A DNA stretch of 64,000 nucleotides from Odobenus rosmarus divergens (lineage: Eukaryota; Chordata; Mammalia; Carnivora; Odobenidae): assembly GCF_000321225.1 (NCBI RefSeq), contig NW_004451419.1, positions 822,413-886,412 of the forward strand. The letters are read 5' to 3'. Shown piece by piece: positions 10,468 to 64,000 of the stretch (position 1 is the stretch's first letter; each line of letters starts with the position of its first letter). The position numbers were made by a program, and so were the translations under genes. Below the pieces are notes generated by a model. It was given only the letters and a program-made list of their open reading frames with translations. It did not search any database and was not told the DNA's origin.

Positions 10468-11256
10468 CTACCGAAGAAGTTTAAAAAAAAAAAACAGAAT
10501 TCATGTCTGTAAAAATAATGCATTGATTACTTATTGGCTGTGCACTCTGTCAGCCACCTTGATAGGTATTTGACATACACCATCTCATTTGGTCCCTCTT
10601 CGCCTCTGCCAATTCAGAGATAAAGGCAGAAAGCCTCTGAGGCATTTCTCTACAGGACCTGGCGGAGCTGGGGACCGGCTCCAGCTCTGTGTGACTCCAG
10701 AGCATGTGTGCTTCTCAGTGCCATTCTGCCTCACCATGTGCTTTCTGCAGAAAATTTAGAAAACAGACTAGTTAAGGAAACAGAACTTCCTACCTCAAAA
10801 CAACCGCCCTCAACATGTTGGTGTATTTTTCCCAGCTTTGTGCCTCTGTGCACATGCATTTTTCTTTTTCATTATGTAATTGGGATCATATTGGTTCACA
10901 GCCAGCTCTTTTTTCATTTCTCTGCCATAAACATTTTTCATATCGTTAAAAAATGTCAAACGTAATTTTCAGTGGCTTTTTAACATTCCATCCCCTCTGT
11001 TCTTACTATCATAAAGCAGGTACAGCTTTAATTCAGCTTCTCTGGGGTTGTTTTCAGCCTATTCCCTTTAAACTGAAGGCCTGGGGAGATACGGTGTAAC
11101 ATTTAGATCAGACATTAACTAAAAAGGACACTAGTGTTTTAAGCCAGAAGCATTTTTTATTATTTTTATTCAGTGGGGAAGATCTAGGATGCCCTACCTA
11201 TAAAACTTAACCCTGAATCTGGGCTTTTTTTTTTTTCTTCCTTCTGCTTTTGCCAG

Positions 11257-11296
11257 AAAAGACAAGCTCCTCTGAAGCAAGAAGCTGCCCTCAGCT
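11257..11296 (+). other. UBE3B: Candidate UBE3B non-coding exon 2
   Basis: A 40-nt segment has a strong acceptor (long T/C tract, then tttgccag) and a near-consensus donor (CAGCT|gtgagt). It lies between the promoter and the ATG exon and contains no ATG. It fits a second 5' UTR exon. The call rests on splice-site quality alone. Confidence 0.4.
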
Positions 11297-12526
11297 GTGA
11301 GTCCTCGACAACATCACTAATGATTACCTGGCGTTTCTGTGTCACAGGCAGGTCCTCAGGTGAGCTCTCCAGACTTGCTTGGGCAGAGAGAGCAGGTGAT
11401 TAAGAAGACTGTATCTTTTCCTCCCCTGCCTTCTTACCCTCCCTCCTGTGATCAGGTGGGCTTTGTTCATTTGTTTTGACAGTTACTGATGAGAGACCCC
11501 CGTGCTGGGAAAGTCTTGTTATTTAACAGATGTGAATTGCTGTTGAAAAGGGACCACAGAGGCCCCTCGGTAGGTTGACATGGGGGGAGCCCTGAATGAG
11601 CTTTTTATTCTTAATGGTGTTTTCACATGGGCACTGCTTTGAGGGAGGTAACATAGTAAAGAGATTGTTTTCCTGAAGTCTGTATTTCTGAGTAATCGAT
11701 TTCAGTCATTTTGTCAGCTGGGCTGATTATATATTTGGGACAGAATGACAGTTTTCGAGCATCCAAAGAAATCATCTCAGTGTGGGAGGCTCCCTGGACC
11801 AGTGTTGTATGCGCTAGGCTGATAGCCAAAGCCACCCCTTTGGGAAAAGACAGTTACTGGTGATTTAGATAAAAATGTAATGGATAATTGAGAGGCTCTG
11901 TCCAAAACATGCCAGTCAGTGGATGGCAGAGTTCTGCTCCAGAGTCTTCCTCGGCCGTTGGCAAGATGGGATCAGTCAGGACAGCAGAACAAGTTCTACA
12001 GAAAACCAAACACATTCAGTTTAACAGATTGTCTTGCATTCTGGAATCACATTTGGCTTTTTTAGCATGAAAATGGCCCTTTTTCCAAAAAAATTAAGGG
12101 TTTCTTTCGGGGTAGGCACAAAATAAGTGCCAGTAAATATTTGTTGCATGAATGGCTGAATGAAATAATGACAGTAAATGATTATTTTTTTCCTCCAAGT
12201 CTTGACTTGGCAAAATAAATTTGACTGCTCAGTGTTAGACTGTTCCAGAAAATTCGGTTATCTAGGAACCTTTGACCTGGAGGATGCCTGGTTTGCATTA
12301 GAGCTTTATGGATGGAATCGATTCATGCTTTGCTCATCTGTTAAACGATTACGGAGCCCATACCCTATGGCAGCTGCTGTGCTTTTTCTCTTAAGATGTA
12401 ATTATTTAATACAGGAAAGAGCATCGTTGGTCTAGATGAGTCACATGAAAGGAGCCGATAGGAAGTTGGGACTTGTGCCAGGAGAGCTGTTAGCCCTTTT
12501 GGAGGGCACAGAAGGGTCCCTAGTAG

Positions 12527-56414
<43,888 letters not shown>

Positions 56415-56627
56415 TTCCCCGCTCCCGCCACCTGCCCTGGCCAACTCCTGGGGTCCCAGGGACCTTCAGCTCCAGGGGGCAGGGTCACCCTGGGAGTGGG
56501 TGACCCACAGGCCGGGTGACCTCTCACTCTCTATAGCCATGAGACTCCCCTGTGGCCTCAACTACTTGGGACGCACATGACGACTCCATAGCATTCTCCA
56601 GGTGACACTGATGGGAAGGGTGTTGAG

Positions 56628-56633
56628 AATAAA
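56628..56633 (+). terminator. UBE3B: Candidate proximal poly(A) signal AATAAA
   Basis: The canonical hexamer AATAAA lies 214 nt past the stop codon, in the context ttgagAATAAAcctcc. Cleavage would fall near 56645-56655. Use of this site is not shown by the sequence. Confidence 0.4.
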
Positions 56634-58406
56634 CCTCCAGGTTCTGCCCGCACTGATCCTTTTCTCCTACTTTCCGGGGTCTGAAGCCCGGGCCTGTGAT
56701 CACAGAGGGCCTTCTCCTTTTGATAGTTTGGTTTTTTGGTGAGTCTTTCCTTTCCTTAAATTTGTGAATGAGCTGTGCATGAACAAGCCCCAGGAACTCC
56801 AAGGGTCCAGACTGGTTTTCGCGATATGGTCCTGAGTGCCCAAAGCCTACTACGGGTGAGACGCTCTCCTTCTGTTTCTGAAAACTCTCTTCTCAGGTAA
56901 GGCCTTGCCAAGCCTCTATGCACTCGACAAAGTCTCTGCCTCCGTCCCGTCCACAGCGGCCTCTCTGCAGACAGCCAGGCCCACCTGCTCCCCAGGGAAG
57001 CAGAGGTGCCTGCCAGGAAGGCTGCGGAGCCCGGGACGTTCGGGCACTACCCCCACCTTGAAACCACGCATTCTGTGCGGCAGCGGTGCCCCTCCCCCAC
57101 TCCTCAGGCCAAGCTGCCCAGAGGCCCCCACTGGCTGGATCCTGTCTCGTGCGTTCACATTGGCATTCTGGCTTGGGGAGAAAAAATACCTGTTGGCCCT
57201 TAAGAGCAGCTCCATTTCCAGAGGGCACTGGCTGTTCCCCAAAGCCTGCTGATTAGGGGGTAGCTGCCTTCCCCCTGCTTGTTTGCCCTGCTTTTGTCTA
57301 GTAAGGAACAAACACTAGCCGAGTTTCCCAGCCTGTTGGGGCAGTGGCCTCCCCCTATTGATGGTAAAATCCCAAGAAACTTGGGTCTTGCCGCTCATTT
57401 TTCCTCAGCACGGGGAACCGGGAGCCCTTCACACTGACAGACGCTCAAAGGGCTGAGGGAACTCTGGGTTGGGTTTTTTGGTTTTTGGTTTTTTTACTTC
57501 GTTTTCTCTTCCAACCCATTGTGCTCCTCTGCCCTCATTCTTCCCCCTTATCACGAGAACTTTATTCTAGATCCAGGGAATTGAGACAAAGGCCATGTCC
57601 ATGGTCTGTGTTGACAGCCATCCACCCTCACCCCCCTCGTCAAGCTCCTTATGCATCCCCACCACCAAGATTGAAGCCAGGAGTGCCTGGTCCCTCCTCT
57701 GCTCTGTGGAGCTGGCTGGGGGCTTGCAGCTTTCTACCAAGCAGCAAAGCACCTTCTGGCAAAAACCTTCATGTTGGCAGCAAAGCGGGCAAGACCTATC
57801 TCCATGGCCTCCCTCAGAGGGTTGCAGCTGGGTGCCGTGTCCTGCCCGGGCCCAAGCCTGGCTCCCTTAGAGCCCCTGGGCTTCTGGAAAACAGAGTTTG
57901 TGTTTTACTTTGATGGAAAGCTGGCAAGGAATTTAAAGACAGGAATTTATTATTATTATTTAAGATTTGTTAGTAACCTCTGATTCTGTGGATTTGCCAC
58001 TTTAAATACTCGACTCCTTTGAAGACCTCCTCAGAACACGCGTGTACGCGGAGCAGGTTTGTACGTTTATGCTGGGGCCCAAAGGACGATCAGCCTGCAC
58101 AGAGACGTTTGATTCCATCTTGACTTTGATTACCCGAGAATCCGCCAGCTTGGGGCTGGGGAGAGAGTGGCTTCTAAGCACCGACACCAACTTTATCTGT
58201 TCTTTTGACGAGGAGGGGTGGTTTGTAATTTCATTTAAATTGTTCTTCTCTCCAACAGCTGGAGATACTGCACTCTCGAAAACACTGCATCTGTACTTTT
58301 ATGGCTGGTGTTCGTTGACACCTCGATGGCTCTTGATGGCTCTAAAAAGTTGTGGGGGGGGTGGTTTCATAGATAACCTAGGGATTAAAATGTGATCAGA
58401 GGCTTT

Positions 58407-58412
58407 ATTAAA
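58407..58412 (+). terminator. UBE3B: Candidate distal poly(A) signal ATTAAA
   Basis: The common variant ATTAAA lies in ggctttATTAAAtttgtact, followed within 30 nt by a T/G-rich stretch (tggctgtgttctgctg). Another ATTAAA is at 58384-58389. This fits the end of a long 3' UTR. Confidence 0.5.
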
Positions 58413-60998
58413 TTTGTACTTCAGCACATGATGGCTGTGTTCTGCTGTTTATCTGAAGAAGGAGTGCCTTAGGACCACATGCCTGGGTAGCTCACAAGGG
58501 GGCTCCTGAAGCTTAAAGGGCACATAGGCTCCCGCCGTGGAAAGACGATTCAGAGGAAAATACAACAGACACTCAAGTCTCAGCGGCAAAGCAGAGTTAG
58601 TAGCGGTTGACAATGTTCTATTCGCTTCCAGTTCTGTTTTGAGAGGTGGCATGTTTCAGATAAAGCTCAGGTCACCTCCAGCACCACCCAGGCCCTTGTC
58701 CCTCTCACCCACTTTTCCAGAGGCAGGCATCACCCCGGATTACGTGTTTTATACACTAACGGATACAATAGATGTGTGTTCATTGGAAACCATCCACATA
58801 ACTCACAAGCACATGAAGGCAAATTTTACAGCTACATCGGGGTCTATGTGGCTTTGCTCCCTGAGGATCGTACTTGCAGGACACACAGCCCTGTGTCATT
58901 CTGTTCAGCCCACATTTACGCTCAGCAGAAAACCCATCTCAAAACCGGCCCGTTTTTCCAGCTCCACCTTAGTTGGCTTTTGCCCTCATCCGCGGCAGCT
59001 GTGGCCTCCTGGGAGTTCTCACCGCCGTCTCCGGCCTGGAGCCACCAGAGGGTCGGAGCAGGAGGCTGGCCCGTTAAAATCCAGGGACTCAGACAAGAAG
59101 TCCTGAAAGCCTGACGGCCCTTTTATAATAGAATGCCTGGGCACCCAAGAGGAGTTCGTGTGTGCCGGGTTTTCTCACGCGGAGCATTCATACCGGCGAA
59201 GGAAAAGAATCAACCTCCCCAGATAACGCCGGCAGCGTGTGAGACACTCCCACCTAAAAATCCAAAGCCTCGTTCTGTGACATTTTGGCCTTTACAAATT
59301 ATCATGGCAAAGAGAAAGTTCTTACGACTAGGAAAAACAAGTGGGTTTTTTAACTTATTTAAATGAAAACAATTTTAGTACACAGACAGAACTTGCAAGT
59401 GCCTAAGAATATTGAGGTCAGACACAGTTTGAGAAACACTCCACCATGTTTGGGACTGCAGCAAAGCCATCTGCCGGTCTTTGTCCTGTTGACTTAGCAG
59501 AGGTCGCGCTGCTAAAAGTGTGTGGCAGGGTTATGGACAGACCAGTTATCTCTAAGGTTGGTTCATCTGGAGATCCAGGCCTCCCTTAGGCCTCAGACCT
59601 ACTTCCTGGAAACTTCGTAGGTCGATGAGCCGCTGAAGAACTGTACTGTGGTTCGTTCGGTGCATTTTTCAAGAAGCCGAGCGAGGGCTCAGGACCACAG
59701 AGACGCATGTGGACCCTCCCTTCCTGGTTTGGGGCCGGGATCGGTCTGTGCCTCCTGAGAATCTCGGTGCCCACTTGCAGGGTGCGCAGGGATTACATGG
59801 AGCAGCATGTGACCTGCACCCCCCCTCAGTTCCTGGCACCAAGTCGGCATCCGACGTTAGTCCTCTTCCTACATTTGCTCACCCTGCACTAGAAGAAAAC
59901 GGAGCTGCCTGTGGCCTGTCCATCTGGCCCTGGCCCAACTTCCAGTAGCTTCTGCTGCCGGTGAGAAATCGTCCGCGGTCTCCCAGGGAACTTCTGTGGA
60001 CTGGCGGAAAGGCCCTCTCCCTCCTCCACGCCACGAAGCGTTCCCAGCTGGCGTGGCCTCCAGCCACCTTACTCACACACACTCACACTCCCGGACGCCA
60101 AACAGTCTTCAGGGTCAAGATGAAGTCGCTTGCTCATTATAATCATCATGAGAGCTAACATTTTTTATAAACCTGTACTTGCATCGCCACTGACTCTGGA
60201 GCCTAAGCCCTCGGGGCTCTGAGGGCACTGGACAGAGCAGGTTTGGAGCCTCGGGAACTGGGGTCGCGTCCCAGCTCTGCTGCTCATTGGGAGGCCGGGG
60301 ACAAGGCCTCTGGCATCCCTGGGTTGTACCTCCCACCATGCAATGGCCTGTGCCAGGCCCTCTGAGGACAGTCGGTGATTCATGGCCAGTGTAACCGTTG
60401 CCATTATTTTATTCCAGAGACCTAACTGACGTCCTCTCTGGAATTTGTTTTTTCAGACTTCTTGCAAGGAGGCTTCCAGAGGTGTTAGCAGGACATCCTG
60501 AGGCACTTCTGCTGGGCTTCACCCTCAGCCGCGGGTTTTTGGCTCCTTTACCTGAGCCCTCACCAGGTCCTGAGCTTCCACCACGCACTTCGGCCCAGCC
60601 TCTCCCCCGGCCTGGGACCAGCAGCCACATTCCCTTCACGGTTTTCCCAGCCCGTGGCAGTTGGGTGGTCTCTGAGCCATAGGGAGACTCAGAGACTTGG
60701 GTAGACCAGGATGGGATCTGGGTCATTTTCCAGACCCTCCACCAAGAAAGCCAGACAGCACCCAGTGATGGCAGGAAAAACCCCACTGATGATGTGACCC
60801 GCTGCTCTGACCACAAAGAAGCCTGCAGGGGAGATCAAAACCTGAGCTTCCCAAACATCCACGCGCCCACGAGGCACCAGGGAGATCCTGAGTCAGCAGG
60901 CCTGGGGGCGCCGAGGGTCCTGCATTCCTGACTCAGGAGTCCGCCACAGCCCGGCATTAAGGCAGGTGGGGTAAGACCCTGAACTTGGCATCAAAAAC

Positions 60999-61080
60999 TG
61001 GTTTGCATCAGCTGAGTGACTCTGGACAAGTTTCCAACTCCCTGAACCTTCTTTCCTCATCAGTAAAATCGCCTCCCAAT
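60999..61080 (+). repeat. MIR element
   Basis: It shows ctgagtgactctggacaagt, ccctgaaccttctttcctca and tcagtaaaatcgcctcccaa, a MIR core and tail. Confidence 0.65.
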
Positions 61081-61599
61081 ACTAGTAACCCTCCTGATGA
61101 CCTCACAGACAGCTTGGGGTGGTGGGGTCACACAGACCCCAGCGCCAAGCCCAGCCTCGCCTCTCACCGGCTGCAGGAGCTCTGACCACCTCTCCCAGCC
61201 TTGCTGTCACCCGAAAAACGGGCCTGAGTCACACCCTAAAATGCGTCTCCATGGTAATGGGACAAGTAGTGCTTCTGAGTCAAAAGAGGGGTCATCTGTG
61301 TTTAGGGAGAAGGGGGCCATAGAGGATGCGTTCCTTCATCTTCACCTGGAAAGAGGGTTTGCCCTTTGGAGACAGGAAGGGAGGCATTTGGGACAGAGGA
61401 AGCAGCCAGACCAAAGGTGAGGTGGTGAGCAGTGGGAGTCACATCCCGTCTCACTGAGGGCAGGAATGGGGGCGTCCTACCACAACCAGTGGTTGTCCGC
61501 CGGACCTTCGCCACGAGCAAAGCACTGCGCTCGGCCTTCTGCACAAGTTCTTCGCGTTCTCCACCCTGGGACCCAGGCACCAGAGTAGAACCAGTCCAT

Positions 61600-61690
61600 T
61601 TCTGCGGATGAGGATGTGGAAGTTCAGAGAGGTGGATTCACTTGCACGAGACCACACAGCTAGAAAGCACCAGAGGTAGGATTGGGCCCT
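61600..61690 (-). repeat. MIR element
   Basis: It shows tgcggatgaggatgtggaag, ttcagagaggtggattcact and accacacagctagaaagcac, a reversed MIR. Confidence 0.7.
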
Positions 61691-62354
61691 GGGTCCCTGT
61701 GACGACAGAGCCCCCTTCAACCTCCACTAGCTTTGCTGCCGCAGGGAATAATCTGTGCTGGACACCCTGTGCGGTGGGGAGTGCTAGTGTGGGAGAGCTG
61801 GGGAGGGTTAGAAGTCGTTGGGTGCAAGCAGAGACCAAGGGGGCTGTGAGAGAGGGGTCCCCAAGGGGGAGCAGGGGAGCCTGAAGTTGAAGGCAAAGAG
61901 AGACGGCGGGGAGGGGTGGCGCATGACAGTGACGCTTTGTCCTCTTGATACATTGCGTGCTCTGGGCACCTGTACCAAACATCAGGCTCTGTGACCCTCT
62001 CCCCAACCTGCTTGTGTCCCACCCAGGGACTCTGTGCCGGGAAGGGAGTGTCACCCGTGTGGGGCAGTGAGGGTCTGCCCTGCAGCCCGGATGGCCTTGT
62101 CACCATCACAGATGATGCCCGTTGGACCCGGCAGTTGGCGGGTGTCCCAGCCAGGAGCCAGCCCGGGTAGCCAGATTGCCTGGGAGTTCGGGCTTGCCTC
62201 TGTTCATCTGAAAATAGACACACAGGCTGCGCCAGGTGCTGGAGGCACAGCCAGGAAGAATGGGGACACCTCCCTGCCCTACCGCGCTCACGGTGAGGCT
62301 GGCGGAAGAGGTATAACTAATCCAAGAGAGATGCCTGAGCACATACTGTGATCA

Positions 62355-62510
62355 CGCCCCCTAGAGCCACCCTGTTAGGATGCCCACTTCACAGCTAGGC
62401 AAACTGAGACTTGGAGACAGCAAGACCCTTGTCCAAGGCCCTAAAGTCTGTCAGTGGCAAAGCCAGGATTCGAACCCTGGTTTGCCATGCACTCCAAAGC
62501 CCTGACCAAA
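62355..62510 (-). repeat. MIR element
   Basis: It shows cacttcacagctaggcaaac, tgagacttggagacagcaag and caaagccaggattcgaaccc, a reversed MIR. Confidence 0.75.
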
Positions 62511-63844
62511 GTTGGAGCAGTCAGAAGAGGAGTGGGAGAGCCTTCTGGACGATGGGATCAAGATTGAGCAAAGTCCCAGCAGCTGTTCTGTCCCTTTCTG
62601 CATCTGGTGCTCATCCCTGTCCCATCTCCCCTTGAGGGGACTGCTGGAAACAGAATTGCACCCACTTTGCAGGTAAGGCCCTATAACATTTTTTAAGGAC
62701 TTGCTGAGGATCCCAGAGCTCTCGTCTCCCTGAGTCCTGGCAAAACTGGGAGAGGTGACAATCTCCGGAACAGCACTATTCCCAGCTACAGAGGTAAAAG
62801 TCTGAGCTGGATTGGATTGAGGGTGTACCTGAGCAAAAGGGGACTCGCTCTGCTGTTAGCCTGCCTCTACCTCCCCCATCAAAGCTCCCCAGGCAGAGGC
62901 AGGCTGCAGGAGTTTCGGGACCCTCCCCCACCACTTCCTTAGCTCCTCATTCCTATCCCAACAAGCAGAACCCCTCTCCTCACCAGGTGAGCCAGAGACC
63001 CAAGGAGGACAAGGTCAATGCCCAGAGCGCCTCCTTCGTGCATCTGGGACCATGATCCATTTGGGATGGTGGTGTCTTCTCTAAGAAGGCCTTGCTCCTC
63101 AGCCCTCAAACCATGTTAATAATGACGGTGAACTTGCCACTGCTTCCGCAGCAATGGCCAGAGTTCCTTGGTCTTCCTTCTGGGCTGGCTGTAGCAGTGG
63201 CCCCTGGTGGACAAGCTGGGTGGCTTGTCCTGGCAGGTTCACACTGTGAAGCCATCGGGAACAGTTTCCATCAGCTGGGGTTCTGCCTTATGGAGATCGA
63301 GAAGGGATTTATTGGCAGTTTTCAAGGATGGGAGAACCAGAGCTGAGCCAGAGCAGGAGCCAGGGCCATCCAGAGTCTTAGAGAGCAGACGGCGGCAGAG
63401 CCTCTTCGGGACTCGGCAGGAAGGGCTCAGCCCCAGCCAGGAACCCATCCTCGTTCCGATCATGCCAATCTTCAGGGAAAGTGCAGGGAAAGAGAAAAGA
63501 CTGAGCAAGGCTCTGATGTCTTGCATTTATCCATTCAGTAAATGTTGGGCACCTGCTGTGTGCCAAGCACTAACTAAGCACTAGGGTACGGTCGACTTTG
63601 GGAGAGCCAGACACTAACAGGAAACCCATAAGATCATTTCTGATGTGTTGAAAACAAGACAGAGACACCCCCCCATGGAGATTGTATCCCGTTGGGAAAA
63701 GTAAATCCCCCAAAGGGAATTGAGGCATGACTATGAAGAGAAGAGGAACTGGATGAGGGGGTCCCCAAACATAAATATCCACAAGAGGGTTCCTGCCATT
63801 TTTAAGACTTCGAAAGCCTGTTCTGGTGCCCAGGGTGGTGGCAA

Positions 63845-63960
63845 GGATTTGGGTTCTGGAAGTAGATTAGACTTCATATCTGGTCCCGGCCACTTCCTTA
63901 TGTGACCTGGGGCAAGTCACCTAACCTTTGCAAGCCTGCAAAATGAGGTTGATAATTCTT
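63845..63960 (+). repeat. MIR element
   Basis: It shows gccacttccttatgtgacct, ggggcaagtcacctaacctt and cctgcaaaatgaggttgata, a MIR core and tail. Confidence 0.75.
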
Positions 63961-64000
63961 CCCACGTAGGGTTGCTGTCAGGTCCCATGAGGTCAGACAT

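Larger units (their letters stand above)
56415..58430 (+). other. UBE3B: UBE3B 3' UTR (probable extent)
   Basis: About 2 kb follow the stop with no splice signals I trust and no other gene. The run ends at a candidate ATTAAA signal and a T/G-rich downstream element. There is an AT-rich stretch with a short TAT trinucleotide run near 57948-57960. The 3' edge is inferred. Confidence 0.6.
58431..64000. other. Intergenic region downstream of UBE3B
   Basis: I found no exon with recognisable coding sequence on either strand. MIR-like elements occur near 60999-61080, 61600-61690, 62355-62510 and 63845-63960. The short ORFs show no domain or family pattern. In human the next genes here are MMAB and MVK (knowledge of synteny); neither is recognisable within these 5.6 kb. 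Confidence 0.6.

Noticed and set aside
58431..64000. MMAB exons expected from human gene order
   Set aside because: No minus-strand exon with recognisable MMAB coding sequence was found; the gene probably begins beyond the right edge.

Overview
This 64 kb window is ordinary single-copy nuclear DNA from a placental mammal, almost certainly a carnivoran. Its coding content is split into short exons with GT/AG boundaries. The introns are full of mammalian repeats (MIR, L2, L1, hAT MITEs). Ten full-length or near-full-length tRNA-derived SINEs, plus one truncated one, are of the carnivore-specific CAN/SINEC type. The SINE heads and tails resemble the arctoid form (bears, pinnipeds, mustelids), and I saw no copy of the young dog-type SINEC_Cf, so a non-canid caniform is my best guess (inference). 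Nothing in the window looks bacterial, viral or like CRISPR.

Two genes are present, head to head. The minus-strand gene on the left is KCTD10, a BTB adaptor for CUL3 ubiquitin ligase. Only its 5' end is in the window: a start-codon exon at about 7.43 kb and coding exon 2 at 1107-1320, with the rest of the gene off the left edge. A CpG-rich divergent promoter lies at about 7.45-7.96 kb. From it UBE3B (HECT-type ubiquitin ligase E3B) runs rightward and fills the window to about 58.4 kb. I could join 26 coding exons (12650-56414) by hand. Every internal junction is GT-AG, the phase is kept throughout, and the exons sum to 3207 nt, giving 1068 codons plus a stop. The catalytic cysteine is Cys1036 in the last exon. 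One or two non-coding 5' exons are proposed with lower confidence.

Layout: 1-1106 KCTD10 intron 2; 1107-1320 KCTD10 exon 2; 1321-7428 KCTD10 intron 1, with a perfect 47-bp direct repeat and a strongly G-rich stretch on the coding strand next to exon 1; 7.43-8.0 kb shared promoter; 8.0-12.6 kb 5' introns of UBE3B with long poly-C tracts; 12.65-31 kb exons for the N-terminal IQ motif and helical region; 33-41 kb middle exons; 45.3-56.4 kb HECT domain exons; 56.4-58.4 kb 3' UTR with candidate proximal and distal poly(A) signals; 58.4-64 kb intergenic, with only MIR-like repeats recognised. In human the next genes on this side are MMAB and MVK, but neither is visible here.

Both gene products act in ubiquitination (a CUL3 adaptor and a HECT E3), and the shared promoter would allow coordinated expression; that last point is inference. 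I found no sign of a new biological system. The most notable features are structural: mirrored GC skew at the divergent promoter, the 47-bp direct repeat, a 10:1 strand bias of SINEs, an inverted SINE pair in one UBE3B intron, and a SINE-in-SINE composite.
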